DNA of 25,130 nucleotides from positions 1 through 25,130 of the forward strand of contig JBAXKZ010000022.1 of assembly GCA_037135095.1 (NCBI GenBank), given 5' to 3'. The DNA is from CAIMZW01 sp037135095 (lineage in GTDB: Bacteria; Actinomycetota; Actinomycetes; Nanopelagicales; Nanopelagicaceae). A program made the position numbers and the translations under genes. The notes under the pieces were generated by a model. The model saw only the letters and a program-made list of their open reading frames with translations. It was not told where the DNA came from and made no database searches. Shown one piece after another: positions 1 to 6,812 of the stretch (position 1 is the first letter of the stretch; each line of letters begins with the position of its first letter).

Positions 1-13
1 CTAAATTAACGTT

Positions 14-253
14 CTATTTATTTGTGAAGGCAAATATCAAAGCAGCAACTCCAACAATCAACCAGGCGGCTCGCACCGTCTTCTTCTGAAGTATCGCTAC
101 TCCCGCGGGGAGAAAGGTCATACCCAACAAAATTAGCCCTGGAAGGATGATGAGAAGGCTATGCGCGATGACATGTTGGTTACGACGTTGGTAATCCCAA
201 TTTATAGCGCCTACCGCAATCATCGAGTAAGCCCACATTCGTAAGTTGTTCAT
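14..253 (-). CDS. small hydrophobic membrane protein, unknown function
   Basis: Encodes 79 residues if translation starts at the ATG at 253-251. That start is preceded on the minus strand by a GAGAGG ribosome binding site. The reading frame is open back to an ATG at 322, but that codon sits against the terminator hairpin (285-319) of the upstream rhodopsin gene and has no binding site, so I prefer the internal start. Two hydrophobic stretches are clear: about residues 28-55 (with HSLLIILPGLILLG) and about 62-77 (AAWLIVGVAALIFAF); a weaker one lies at residues 4-18. The tail is short and basic. I do not recognise a family. It lies downstream of actinorhodopsin in the same direction, but the hairpin between them suggests at most partial read-through, so a role in rhodopsin function is not shown. 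Confidence 0.6.
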   Translation of the reverse strand: MNNLRMWAYSMIAVGAINWDYQRRNQHVIAHSLLIILPGLILLGMTFLPAGVAILQKKTVRAAWLIVGVAALIFAFTNK

Positions 254-284
254 TTGTCTAGCCTCTCTTAGTTGTAGGCAAAAG

Positions 285-319
285 AAAAGGGAAAGTGCCA
301 GTAGGGCGCTTCCCCTTTT
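285..319 (-). terminator. intrinsic terminator after actinorhodopsin
   Basis: An inverted repeat with 15-nt arms (285-299 and 305-319) and a 5-nt loop. The arms pair at 13 of 15 positions as Watson-Crick pairs. Read on the minus strand it begins about 14 nt after the rhodopsin stop codon and is followed by CTTTTGCC, a short U run. It probably ends the rhodopsin transcript. Confidence 0.75.
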
Positions 320-332
320 CATATCTACTTTT

Positions 333-1106
333 TTAGTGGGTGTCAGCCATGCCTTCAGCGGCAGACTTCATACGAGCGATCTTCAAGATGGTTAGACCGA
401 ATACGCACTTTGCCAAGACATCTGCAACCGTGTAACCGATCTGGCGACCAGTGAAGAGATCAGCGGCTTGCGAAGCAGATGGGTGCTTGATCAAAATTGG
501 GAGCAGGTAAGAGATTGGGTAAACGCCCCATGTACCAATCAAAAGGAGTCGAAGACGTTTTACTGTTGCTGCTACTCCCTCTGGTTGACGATCCAAGGAC
601 TTTGTTAGCTCTACAAATAGAACCTGAAGAATGTAGAGGAATGGAATTGTTGAAAGAATTCCGAAGAGAATCTTTGTTCCGTTGCTGCTTGAGATTTCGC
701 CTGGATAACCGAGGATGATCATCGCGGCTGAGGCCGGAACCAAACGGCTAATCAAAGACTTTGATGCTTCTTTAGCGAGCGCAAGAACTGCAATTACTTC
801 TACTAGAAGTAGAGGTACGGTGAGGATCCAGTCGATGTAGCGGTAAGCCTCATTGAATGATCCCTGGGCAGTTCCAACTGAAACTGAATTCTTCATGGAT
901 GACTCGGAGAATGAGTTGAAGATCCGGAAGTAGTGATATCCAGCAATGAAGGTAACCATCGAAGACATCACGAGGGCAATACGGTACTTAGGCAGTACGC
1001 GTGATTGACTCACTAGCGTGAAGACGGTGGTAGCGAGCATTGAAATTAGGCCGAAAGAGAAGATGTTGTACAACGAGCTCCATTGGCCGTTTGATAGTTG
1101 CAGCAT
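333..1106 (-). CDS. actR: actinorhodopsin, light-driven proton pump
   Basis: A 257-residue seven-helix microbial rhodopsin, predicted to bind retinal and pump protons out of the cell in light. Visible key residues: His58 (GYHYFRI, the residue that pairs with the proton acceptor in proteorhodopsins); helix C RYIDWILTVPLLLVE with Asp92 (acceptor), Thr96 and Glu103 (donor), the DTE pattern of proton pumps; and the retinal Schiff-base Lys233 in helix G (ADVLAKCVFG). Leu100 is the position corresponding to residue 105 of proteorhodopsin, where Leu means green absorption. The LGYPGE segment (132-137) is typical of the actinorhodopsin/xanthorhodopsin branch. The start is supported by GGAGGAT, 8 nt before the ATG. 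A terminator follows, so it is probably transcribed alone. No retinal or carotenoid synthesis gene lies in this window. The family call is very secure; membership of the acI-type ActR clade is inferred. Confidence 0.96.
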   Translation of the reverse strand: MLQLSNGQWSSLYNIFSFGLISMLATTVFTLVSQSRVLPKYRIALVMSSMVTFIAGYHYFRIFNSFSESSMKNSVSVGTAQGSFNEAYRYIDWILTVPLLLVEVIAVLALAKEASKSLISRLVPASAAMIILGYPGEISSSNGTKILFGILSTIPFLYILQVLFVELTKSLDRQPEGVAATVKRLRLLLIGTWGVYPISYLLPILIKHPSASQAADLFTGRQIGYTVADVLAKCVFGLTILKIARMKSAAEGMADTH

Positions 1107-1464
1107 CGAGATTGATCCTCCAAATCGTCGATCAGAGCGTGGGATCCGAGGTGGCTCGGAGCTCCAAATCGTTTCTTAAATTCTGCTGATAATTGGTGGG
1201 GTCCGCCACTTGAAAGTGAGGTTCTTCGCAGATTTCTCAAGAAATGGTCAAAATTGAAGACCAGGTGGGGATATCCCTAAATGGCTCATGGGAGCAAAGT
1301 CACAGATTAAGGCATGAGGGGGAAGGGCGGCTTAGAACTTAGACAGGGAACCCACAATAAGCCCACAATCTTTATTTCTCTTTTGCGCGTTTAACAGGTC
1401 TACCTTGAAAGAAGCAAAGAAGATTTACTCCTTTGTAAAGTTTTAAGAATTGGAAGTACCTAAA
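1107..1464. other. 358-bp non-coding region between divergent rhodopsin and surface-protein genes
   Basis: No convincing gene. It must hold the promoters of both divergent units, but no strong -35/-10 pair was found by eye. It contains a TTGACC box on the minus strand (1252-1247) directly followed by a 14-nt dyad ATTTCT-CA-AGAAAT (1233-1246), and a 6-bp hairpin TCCGAG-GTGG-CTCGGA (1145-1160) in the presumed rhodopsin leader. The rhodopsin ribosome binding site is at 1115-1121 and that of the surface protein at 1452-1456. Confidence 0.6.
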
Positions 1465-2007
1465 ATGCGTATCAATTATCGAAAAAGTCTTGCTCTTGTT
1501 GGTGCCGTAATGATTACCGGGCTTATGGTCACGCCATCAAATGCCGCGGCGCCGGCGGCAACTGGAACGATCCATGTTATTAGTAAAGTCGTTAATGACA
1601 ACCTTGGAACGGATACTCCATCAGATTTCATATTCAACGTTAAGCATTGGGGAACTGATGTAGTTGGCAGTCCATTTATGGGCGCCGATGGTGCGGGCGT
1701 GACATTTATTCTTCCTGTCGGAAGCTACGTTGTCAGCACTGCATTGGTGCCAGGTTACGGCGGAAGTTGGTCCGGAGTAGGTATAGAAAATGGCCACATA
1801 ATGTTGCAGGCTGGACAAGATGTAACGATCATCAGAACTAGCAGCGATGTCGGGGTTGCCGTTACTCCAGTAGTAGAACCACCAGCAACAGTGGACGGTG
1901 GAACCTTGCCAACAACTTCAACACCTTGGTTCAACTTATTGGCCATCGGGTTGCTTGTTAGCGCTGCCGGTGCATTCGGGCTTCGCAAATCTTCAATCTT
2001 CAACTGA
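1465..2007 (+). CDS. exported surface protein with prealbumin-like domain and LPTTS sorting signal
   Basis: A 180-residue exported protein. Residues 1-28 form a signal peptide (MRINYRKS, a hydrophobic core, then SNAAA). Residues about 34-130 resemble the prealbumin/SpaA-like beta domain often seen in Gram-positive surface proteins: VVNDNLGT, SDFIFNV, a Gly-rich turn, GSYVVS, PGYGGSWSG and an LQAGQDVTI edge strand. A Pro/Thr-rich linker follows. The C-terminus is a cell-wall sorting signal: LPTTS (148-152), TPWFN, a hydrophobic stretch (157-172) and a basic RKS tail. The next gene, 17 bp on, is a sortase that probably cleaves after Thr151 and attaches the protein to the cell envelope. I chose the ATG at 1465, which has GGAAG 8 nt upstream, over an in-frame TTG at 1450. 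What the domain binds is unknown. Confidence 0.82.
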   Translation: MRINYRKSLALVGAVMITGLMVTPSNAAAPAATGTIHVISKVVNDNLGTDTPSDFIFNVKHWGTDVVGSPFMGADGAGVTFILPVGSYVVSTALVPGYGGSWSGVGIENGHIMLQAGQDVTIIRTSSDVGVAVTPVVEPPATVDGGTLPTTSTPWFNLLAIGLLVSAAGAFGLRKSSIFN

Positions 2008-2024
2008 GATAAAAAGTAAATCAA

Positions 2025-2633
2025 ATGAAGCGCTCCCGCGCAGTATTAGCAATTGTTTCTGTTCTAGTTGTTTCAGCTGGTATAGGAACGGCTGGTTATG
2101 CCGGGATCCAGATCTATCAAATGAACTCCAACTTGGGCACGATGTATCTGCCCAAGTTGGATATCCCGCCAAATGTGAGTTCTCTAAAAATGGCAACCCA
2201 GCCCAAAATTGGGGAAATATTTGGTTCGCTCTCTATCCCGCGATTGCAGCGAATTATTCCGATTGTGGAGGGCACTGGAACGAAAGAGCTAAAAATTGGC
2301 GTTGGTCACTTTGTTGGCAGTGTGATGCCAGGCGCAACTGATAACTCAGTTCTTGCCGGTCACAGAGATTCAGTGTTTAGAAATCTCGGTGCCTTGAAAT
2401 TGGGAGATTTACTTACTGTCACTACAGATTATGGGGTCTTCATTTACGAAGTACACAAGTTCCGAATCGTAAGTGCCAATGACAAGACGGTGATCGTCCC
2501 GACAACTGAAGCAATTTTGACCCTAAGTACCTGCTATCCGTTCGGATTTATTGGAAACGCCCCAAAGCGTTACATAGTTCAAGCTGGGTTGGTGGAAGAA
2601 AGAAAGATCGCCTCGACCATTATTAACGTGTAG
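2025..2633 (+). CDS. class D-like sortase
   Basis: A 202-residue transpeptidase that cleaves LPxT-type signals of exported proteins and joins them to the envelope. An N-terminal signal anchor spans residues 6-27. The catalytic triad is visible: His113 (LAGHRDSVFR), Cys170 (TLSTCYPF) and Arg182 (APKRYIV). The TLSTCYPF plus AP-RYIV pattern is that of class D enzymes rather than class A/B housekeeping sortases; class E is the main alternative. It lies 17 bp after its likely single substrate in the same operon, with no clear Shine-Dalgarno, so translation may be coupled. Its 3' end faces purU, only 11 bp away. Confidence 0.9.
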   Translation: MKRSRAVLAIVSVLVVSAGIGTAGYAGIQIYQMNSNLGTMYLPKLDIPPNVSSLKMATQPKIGEIFGSLSIPRLQRIIPIVEGTGTKELKIGVGHFVGSVMPGATDNSVLAGHRDSVFRNLGALKLGDLLTVTTDYGVFIYEVHKFRIVSANDKTVIVPTTEAILTLSTCYPFGFIGNAPKRYIVQAGLVEERKIASTIINV

Positions 2634-2644
2634 CGAATAGCGAT

Positions 2645-3484
2645 CTAATTAAAAACTATGGTCTTCTGTCCCACGATAAAGATTCGGTCTTCGGCAAATA
2701 GTTTTACCGCCCGCGAAAGAACGCGGCGCTCGATATCTCGGCCCAGCGCAATTAGCTCTTCAGGTGAAAGCTGGTGAGTTACATGGGCAACATCTTGATC
2801 GATGATGGGACCTTCATCTAAATCTGCGGTAACGAAGTGTGCAGTTGCACCGATTATTTTCACGCCGCGGGCGTGGGCTTGGTGGTAGGGCTTGGAGCCT
2901 TTAAATCCAGGAAGAAATGAATGGTGAATATTGATTATTTTTCCGGCCAATTGCTGGCAGAAATTGTGCGACAAGATCTGCATATATCGAGCCAAGATTA
3001 CGAACTGAACTTCATTTTCGGCAACGAACTTTAGAACATCACGTTCGGCCATTTCTTTACCAAGCGCTACCAACGGCAGGTGCGTGAAAGTTAAACCAGC
3101 TGATTCCACTAGCTCTCGAAGCTGATTGTGATTGGAAAATACGCCAACTATTTCAACTGGCATTTCGCCGATTTCTCGAAGGAAGAGAAGTTCGCGCAGG
3201 CAGTGACTTTCAGTAGTCACCATGATGATCGCACGCTTCTTCACGGAATACTCGCGCAAACTTAAGTTGGGCGTGAATCTTTCCAATTCAGTTCGGAGCA
3301 GAGTATCTGCTTCTGCGAATGAGATTTGCGTTTCAAAACGAGTGCGCATGACAAAGACATTTGAATCTGGATCAGTGAATTGCTGATTCTCAATTATGTT
3401 GCCGCCGCAGGCCAAGATTGCAGATGTCATTGCATGGACGATCCCTGGTTGGTCAGTGCATTGCAGGGTTGCGATCAAATCCAT
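2645..3484 (-). CDS. purU: formyltetrahydrofolate deformylase PurU
   Basis: A 279-residue enzyme hydrolysing 10-formyltetrahydrofolate to tetrahydrofolate and formate, which balances the one-carbon pool and supplies formate for purine synthesis. An N-terminal ACT domain (about residues 3-75, starting LIATLQCTDQPGIV) is the typical regulatory domain. The formyltransferase domain (about 84-279) carries the catalytic set Asn185 and His187 (NIHHSFLPGF) and Asp223 (ADLDEGP). Length is normal for the family. The ribosome binding site AAGAGGAG lies 6 nt before the ATG and is one arm of a perfect hairpin (3491-3513). A second folate gene, the cyclo-ligase at 10448-11002, lies elsewhere in the window. 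Confidence 0.95.
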   Translation of the reverse strand: MDLIATLQCTDQPGIVHAMTSAILACGGNIIENQQFTDPDSNVFVMRTRFETQISFAEADTLLRTELERFTPNLSLREYSVKKRAIIMVTTESHCLRELLFLREIGEMPVEIVGVFSNHNQLRELVESAGLTFTHLPLVALGKEMAERDVLKFVAENEVQFVILARYMQILSHNFCQQLAGKIINIHHSFLPGFKGSKPYHQAHARGVKIIGATAHFVTADLDEGPIIDQDVAHVTHQLSPEELIALGRDIERRVLSRAVKLFAEDRIFIVGQKTIVFN

Positions 3485-3490
3485 CTTAGA

Positions 3491-3513
3491 CTCCTCTTTT
3501 GTAATAAGAGGAG
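3491..3513 (-). promoter_or_regulatory. hairpin sequestering the purU ribosome binding site
   Basis: The arms CTCCTCTT (3491-3498) and AAGAGGAG (3506-3513) pair perfectly over 8 bp around a 7-nt loop. On the minus-strand RNA the 3' arm is the purU Shine-Dalgarno (AAGAGGAG), 6 nt before the start codon, and the 5' arm is an exact anti-Shine-Dalgarno. There is no U run after it, so translational control is more likely than termination. Confidence 0.6.
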
Positions 3514-3548
3514 CCTATTTCACTTCAGGACCCTTTCGGTTACGTTGC

Positions 3549-5648
3549 TTAGTGGCTGATAGTGAAGCGCTTGAGAGCTTTGGGTGCCCACCAGTTTCGT
3601 TCGCCAAATAGTCGCATTAAGGCGGGTACCAAAAAGGCTCGAACAACCGTGGCATCCAGCAAGATGGCAAAGGCCACACCGAATCCCAAGGTCTTGATGT
3701 TGGTAACCCCGCTCGTTAAGAAAGCAGCGAAAACGATGGCGAGCAACATAGCGGCAGCGGTGATGATTCGAGCCGAACGCTGCAGGCCGGTAGCCACGGA
3801 TTCGATATTGGACTTGCCAGATTCATGTTCTTCTTTAATTCGCGAGAGCAAAAAGACTTCATAGTCCATCGAAAGTCCGAAGGCGACGACGGCGATCAAG
3901 ATGACCATCGAGGTATCAAGCGAACCAGTCACCGTGAACTTTCCTACCAACCAATTCATATGACCATCAATGAATATCCACGTCAGGGTACCTAATGTGG
4001 CGCCTAACGAAAGTACATTCAAGATTACCGCCTTGATTGGCAGAATTATTGAGCCAGTAAACATAAAGAGCAGTAGCAACGTTCCGATTGCAATCCAGCC
4101 CAGCGCCCAAGGCAGGGTCCTGGCAATGCCAGCTTGGCTGTCGGCGTAATCGGCTGCAACGCCACCAATCAATGTGCCAGCCGGAGCTGAAAGCTTTCGG
4201 ATCTCATCGATCATGGTTTGGGCCGCAGGAGTTCTGGAACTAATTGTTGGAATTGCACTTAACCGCAGTGTGGAACCGACAGCTTCTGGCGTGCCAACGC
4301 CGCCAACTCCCGGAACTTGCTTTAGCGCAGCGACATATTTAGCAATGGTTGCCTCTTGACCGACGCCATTAGGAATGATGATTTCGATTGGGCTGCCTTC
4401 TTGGCCAGGAAATTTTTCTAATGAAACGGCAGCAGCAAGTGCAGCTTTATCTGATGCTGGTAAGACTCGGCTATCTACTTGAGAGAAGACAATTCCCTTT
4501 AGCGGTGCGGCAAGCGTTCCTAGAAGGATAAATGACAAGACCACGACGGCAACCGGGCGACGCATCACAAAGCGAGCGGTCTGTGCCCAGCGGCCATCTT
4601 CCTTTGGCGTGATCGCACTTCGGCGGACCACTAATTTATCAATTCGATTACCGAGCAGCGCCAGGATCGCGGGAAGTGGAATTAGCGCGCCAAGGACTGC
4701 CATTGCAACAACGGTCACGCCCGCATAGCCAAATGACTTTAGGAACATCTGTGGGAAGAACATCAACGCCGAGAGCGTGATCATGACGGTCACGCCGGAA
4801 AAGAAGACCGTTCGCCCGGCTGTAGACACGGTTTTTATAACGGATTCGGCGACACTCTTGCCATGGTGGAGCTCCTCGCGGAAGCGGTTGACGATTAATA
4901 GTGAGTAATCGATTCCCAGGCCAAGACCCATACCAGTTACTAAGTTCAGGGCGAAGATGCTGACGCCAGTTGCCAAGCTAATTAAGTACAAGGCAAGGAA
5001 GGCGCCAAGAATCGCGCTAAGACCAACTACCAGTGGCATTGCTGAAGCAATCAAGCCACCGAATACGAAGGCCAACAAAATAAAGGTTGCTGGAATCGAG
5101 ATTGCTTCGGCCAAAGCTAAGTCTTTAGAAATTCTGCTGCTAATCGCAAAGCTGAAGGTGGCATAGCCGCCGACATAGGTTCGTAAACCGTTCTTGGTTC
5201 CGTCATATTTGGCTTGAATTCTTTTGGCCAGATCGGTCGCGGTCGATGGGTCGCTCTCAGTTGAGTAGATGAAGATGTAAGAGGCGTTTCCATCTTTGCT
5301 CATCAAAGTAGGTGCTCCGCCGGTTGACCAATACGAAAGAGTTTTGGTTACGCCAGGTTCGGAGCGAATCGCGCTTTCTAGAGCCGTGGCGTTGGTGACA
5401 ACGGTTGGGTCGGAGACCGATTTTCCAGCGTCTACCGCCAGAACGATGGCGGGATCTTTGACGTGGAAGGTATTAGCCAAATAGGCAGAAACCTTCGTGG
5501 AGTCGCTCTTAGGGTCGTTATAACCGCCATTAGAGAGGCGTGCGAAGACTAGGGAGCCAACCCCGCCTGCGACTATGACCGCCAATATAAAGAGCGCTAA
5601 AACGCGCTTACGTTGTCGAACTAGTGCTCCAGCAAATTTTTCGAACAT
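3549..5648 (-). CDS. MMPL-family RND transporter
   Basis: A 699-residue inner-membrane transporter of the MMPL branch of the RND superfamily, predicted to export lipids or toxic hydrophobic compounds using the proton gradient. The two-fold RND layout is visible: helix 1 (about 15-35), an exported loop (about 40-175), then helices 2-6; a second helix (about 370-390), a second exported loop, then helices 8-12. The paired proton-relay Asp-Tyr motifs are present in both halves: GIDYSLLI (Asp247-Tyr248) and SMDYEVFL (Asp595-Tyr596). AGGAG lies 8 nt before the ATG. It is transcribed divergently from a TetR gene through an 85-bp region with two operator-like sites, so it is probably repressed by that TetR and induced by its ligand. 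The substrate cannot be told from sequence; lipid export as in MmpL3 and drug efflux are both possible. Confidence 0.92.
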   Translation of the reverse strand: MFEKFAGALVRQRKRVLALFILAVIVAGGVGSLVFARLSNGGYNDPKSDSTKVSAYLANTFHVKDPAIVLAVDAGKSVSDPTVVTNATALESAIRSEPGVTKTLSYWSTGGAPTLMSKDGNASYIFIYSTESDPSTATDLAKRIQAKYDGTKNGLRTYVGGYATFSFAISSRISKDLALAEAISIPATFILLAFVFGGLIASAMPLVVGLSAILGAFLALYLISLATGVSIFALNLVTGMGLGLGIDYSLLIVNRFREELHHGKSVAESVIKTVSTAGRTVFFSGVTVMITLSALMFFPQMFLKSFGYAGVTVVAMAVLGALIPLPAILALLGNRIDKLVVRRSAITPKEDGRWAQTARFVMRRPVAVVVLSFILLGTLAAPLKGIVFSQVDSRVLPASDKAALAAAVSLEKFPGQEGSPIEIIIPNGVGQEATIAKYVAALKQVPGVGGVGTPEAVGSTLRLSAIPTISSRTPAAQTMIDEIRKLSAPAGTLIGGVAADYADSQAGIARTLPWALGWIAIGTLLLLFMFTGSIILPIKAVILNVLSLGATLGTLTWIFIDGHMNWLVGKFTVTGSLDTSMVILIAVVAFGLSMDYEVFLLSRIKEEHESGKSNIESVATGLQRSARIITAAAMLLAIVFAAFLTSGVTNIKTLGFGVAFAILLDATVVRAFLVPALMRLFGERNWWAPKALKRFTISH

Positions 5649-5667
5649 GATCCGCTCCTATCGGCTA

Positions 5668-5684
5668 TCTGAACAATGGTCAGA
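5668..5684. promoter_or_regulatory. TetR operator 1, imperfect palindrome
   Basis: TCTGA-ACAATGG-TCAGA: 5-bp arms, part of a tandem pair with operator 2. The repeated units begin with GGCTAT at 5663 and 5693, exactly 30 bp apart. It covers the expected transcription start of the mmpL promoter. Assignment to the adjacent TetR is inferred from position and symmetry. Confidence 0.65.
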
Positions 5685-5712
5685 TTATGCGCGGCTATTT
5701 GAACACTGTCAA
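5684..5712 (-). promoter_or_regulatory. sigma70-type promoter of the mmpL gene
   Basis: On the minus strand a perfect -35 TTGACA (5712-5707), a 17-nt spacer and a -10 CATAAT (5689-5684), five of six to consensus. The expected start of transcription falls in operator 1 (5668-5684). This is the best promoter in the window. Confidence 0.78.
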
Positions 5713-5713
5713 G
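5698..5713. promoter_or_regulatory. TetR operator 2, imperfect palindrome
   Basis: TTGA-ACACTG-TCAA core within 5698-5713, similar to operator 1 (both contain TGAACA). It overlaps the -35 boxes of both divergent promoters, TTGACA for mmpL and TTGAAC for tetR, so binding would block both. Confidence 0.65.
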
Positions 5714-5727
5714 TTTAGCGCGATACT
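5699..5727 (+). promoter_or_regulatory. tetR promoter, probably leaderless
   Basis: A -35 TTGAAC (5699-5704), a 17-nt spacer and a -10 GATACT (5722-5727) lie 6 nt before the tetR ATG. There is no Shine-Dalgarno, so the transcript probably starts at the ATG. The -35 lies in operator 2, implying autoregulation. Confidence 0.6.
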
Positions 5728-5733
5728 AAGCAC

Positions 5734-6384
5734 ATGGCATCTGAGGCAATATCGGCGAAGGCTGGCTACCACCACGGAGATTTGGTGGCGGCCCTCATCT
5801 CCCAAGCCCGAGAACTGGTGGCGGCTAATGGCGCCGACCATGTCTCGATGCGTGAGGTTGCCGCAAAGATCGGTGTGAGCCCTTCCGCCGTTTATCACCA
5901 CTTTCCAGATAAAGATGCGCTGCTGGGCGCGCTTGGGCGCACGATTTTTGAAGAGCTGGCTGATGAACAAGAGGCGGCATCAAAGGCGATCCCTGGAAAA
6001 TCGGCAACTGCCACTCGCAAACGATTTCGGGCAATTGGGGTGGCTTACTTCAGCTTCGCAAAATCGAATCCAAATCTCTTCCGCTTATGTTTTGGCCCAC
6101 TTTGTGCCATGGGAAAATTTGATGAGAAAGCGAATTCTCGCGCTTGGCAGTTACTTGTTTCCGGGTTGAACGAAATGTCGGCAATTGGCGCGGTAGATCC
6201 GGCGGTTCGGCCGAACGCTGAAATTTTGGTCTGGGCCGCGATTCACGGTTCATCTATGCTGGTTTTAGATGGCTTGTTGCCGGAGGAAGCAATTCATTTA
6301 GTTTTGGATTCGATCGAAGTTGCCTTGCAAGGCGCAGCGCCAGTTACCAAATTAAAAACCGTTAATAGGGTGGCTAAGAAATGA
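5734..6384 (+). CDS. TetR/AcrR-family repressor with WHG-type C-terminal domain
   Basis: A 216-residue transcription factor. The N-terminal helix-turn-helix is clear: GYHHGDLVAALISQA (helix 1), then SMREVAAKIGVSPSAVYHHFPDKDALL (about 38-64). The C-terminal ligand domain resembles the WHG family (RFRAIGVAYFSFAKSNPNLFRLCFG, about 97-123). It is divergent from the MMPL transporter and its start lies next to two operator-like palindromes, so it most likely represses both genes and releases DNA on binding a transporter substrate. No ribosome binding site precedes the ATG; a -10 box 6 nt upstream suggests leaderless translation. Its stop codon overlaps the start of a 35-codon ORF (ATGA). Confidence 0.92.
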   Translation: MASEAISAKAGYHHGDLVAALISQARELVAANGADHVSMREVAAKIGVSPSAVYHHFPDKDALLGALGRTIFEELADEQEAASKAIPGKSATATRKRFRAIGVAYFSFAKSNPNLFRLCFGPLCAMGKFDEKANSRAWQLLVSGLNEMSAIGAVDPAVRPNAEILVWAAIHGSSMLVLDGLLPEEAIHLVLDSIEVALQGAAPVTKLKTVNRVAKK

Positions 6385-6488
6385 GCGATCCAAAGATTTT
6401 GCCGGAGATTACTTCCGATGAAGTTGATAATGAATCAGATGATCGACGGGATGCAGAAATCGCAGCTGATAAGCCACCCCACCACTAA
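6381..6488 (+). CDS. 35-residue acidic small protein coupled to tetR
   Basis: ATG at 6381 overlaps the tetR stop as ATGA, and the frame runs 35 codons to TAA at 6486-6488. The product begins MSDPKILPEITSDEVD and ends in DKPPHH; about a third of its residues are Asp or Glu, and no hydrophobic stretch is present. The composition and the PPHH end recall short acidic actinobacterial proteins ending in PPHH or PPHW that I remember from larger genomes; this is a recollection, not a search result. It ends 19 bp from the convergent fmdB gene. Function unknown. Confidence 0.6.
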   Translation: MSDPKILPEITSDEVDNESDDRRDAEIAADKPPHH

Positions 6489-6507
6489 TAAAGCTATTTA
6501 GAGAAAG

Positions 6508-6759
6508 CTAAGGAGCGGGATCACTCTTCGGGGCAGGAGTAGGTGCTGGGGTTGGACTCTTCTTCTCGGTTGAAGTCGTGCTGGTCCGAGAGTCATTCTT
6601 ATAAAAACCAGAACCTTTAAAAACGACACCTACATTGGAGTAGACCTTGCGAACTTCGCCCTGGCAGAGCGGGCAGATCGAAATGGCATCTTCGGAGAAG
6701 GCTTGAAAGAGCTCAAATTCATGGCCACAGACGGTGCAGGCATATTGATATGTGGGCAT
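6508..6759 (-). CDS. FmdB-family zinc ribbon protein
   Basis: An 83-residue protein of the FmdB (CxxC_CXXC_SSSS) family. MPTYQYACTVCGHEFE opens the conserved zinc ribbon; the metal ligands are Cys8, Cys11, Cys29 and Cys32. The conserved GVVFKGSGFYKND segment follows at about 49-60. The rest is a Ser/Thr/Pro/Ala-rich low-complexity tail (PTPAPTPAPKSDPAP). The family is named as a putative regulator, but its biochemical role is not established. A -10 TAGACT 7 nt before the ATG and no Shine-Dalgarno suggest a leaderless transcript. Confidence 0.9.
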   Translation of the reverse strand: MPTYQYACTVCGHEFELFQAFSEDAISICPLCQGEVRKVYSNVGVVFKGSGFYKNDSRTSTTSTEKKSPTPAPTPAPKSDPAP

Positions 6760-6766
6760 GGGCAGT

Positions 6767-6772
6767 AGTCTA
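6767..6772 (-). promoter_or_regulatory. -10 box of fmdB (leaderless candidate)
   Basis: TAGACT on the minus strand with 7 nt to the ATG. No Shine-Dalgarno lies between. The -35 region is weak. Confidence 0.45.
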
Positions 6773-6812
6773 AAGAAGTGAGCCCATTGGTTCTAATCGA
6801 GAGAGGCCGGGC

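Noticed and set aside
1145..1160. TCCGAG-GTGG-CTCGGA hairpin as a terminator.
   Set aside because: The stem is only 6 bp and has no U run on either strand.
1224..1252. Complete promoter for actinorhodopsin from TTGACC at 1252.
   Set aside because: At 17-nt spacing the -10 position reads GCGAAG, which has no resemblance to a -10 box.
1450..1464. TTG start of the sortase substrate at 1450.
   Set aside because: The GGAAG binding site lies within this extension; the ATG at 1465 has correct spacing and gives a cleaner signal peptide.
1898..2341. 147-codon plus-strand frame bridging the surface protein and sortase genes.
   Set aside because: It is a shadow of two well-supported genes in another frame, with Cys/Trp-rich unlikely composition.
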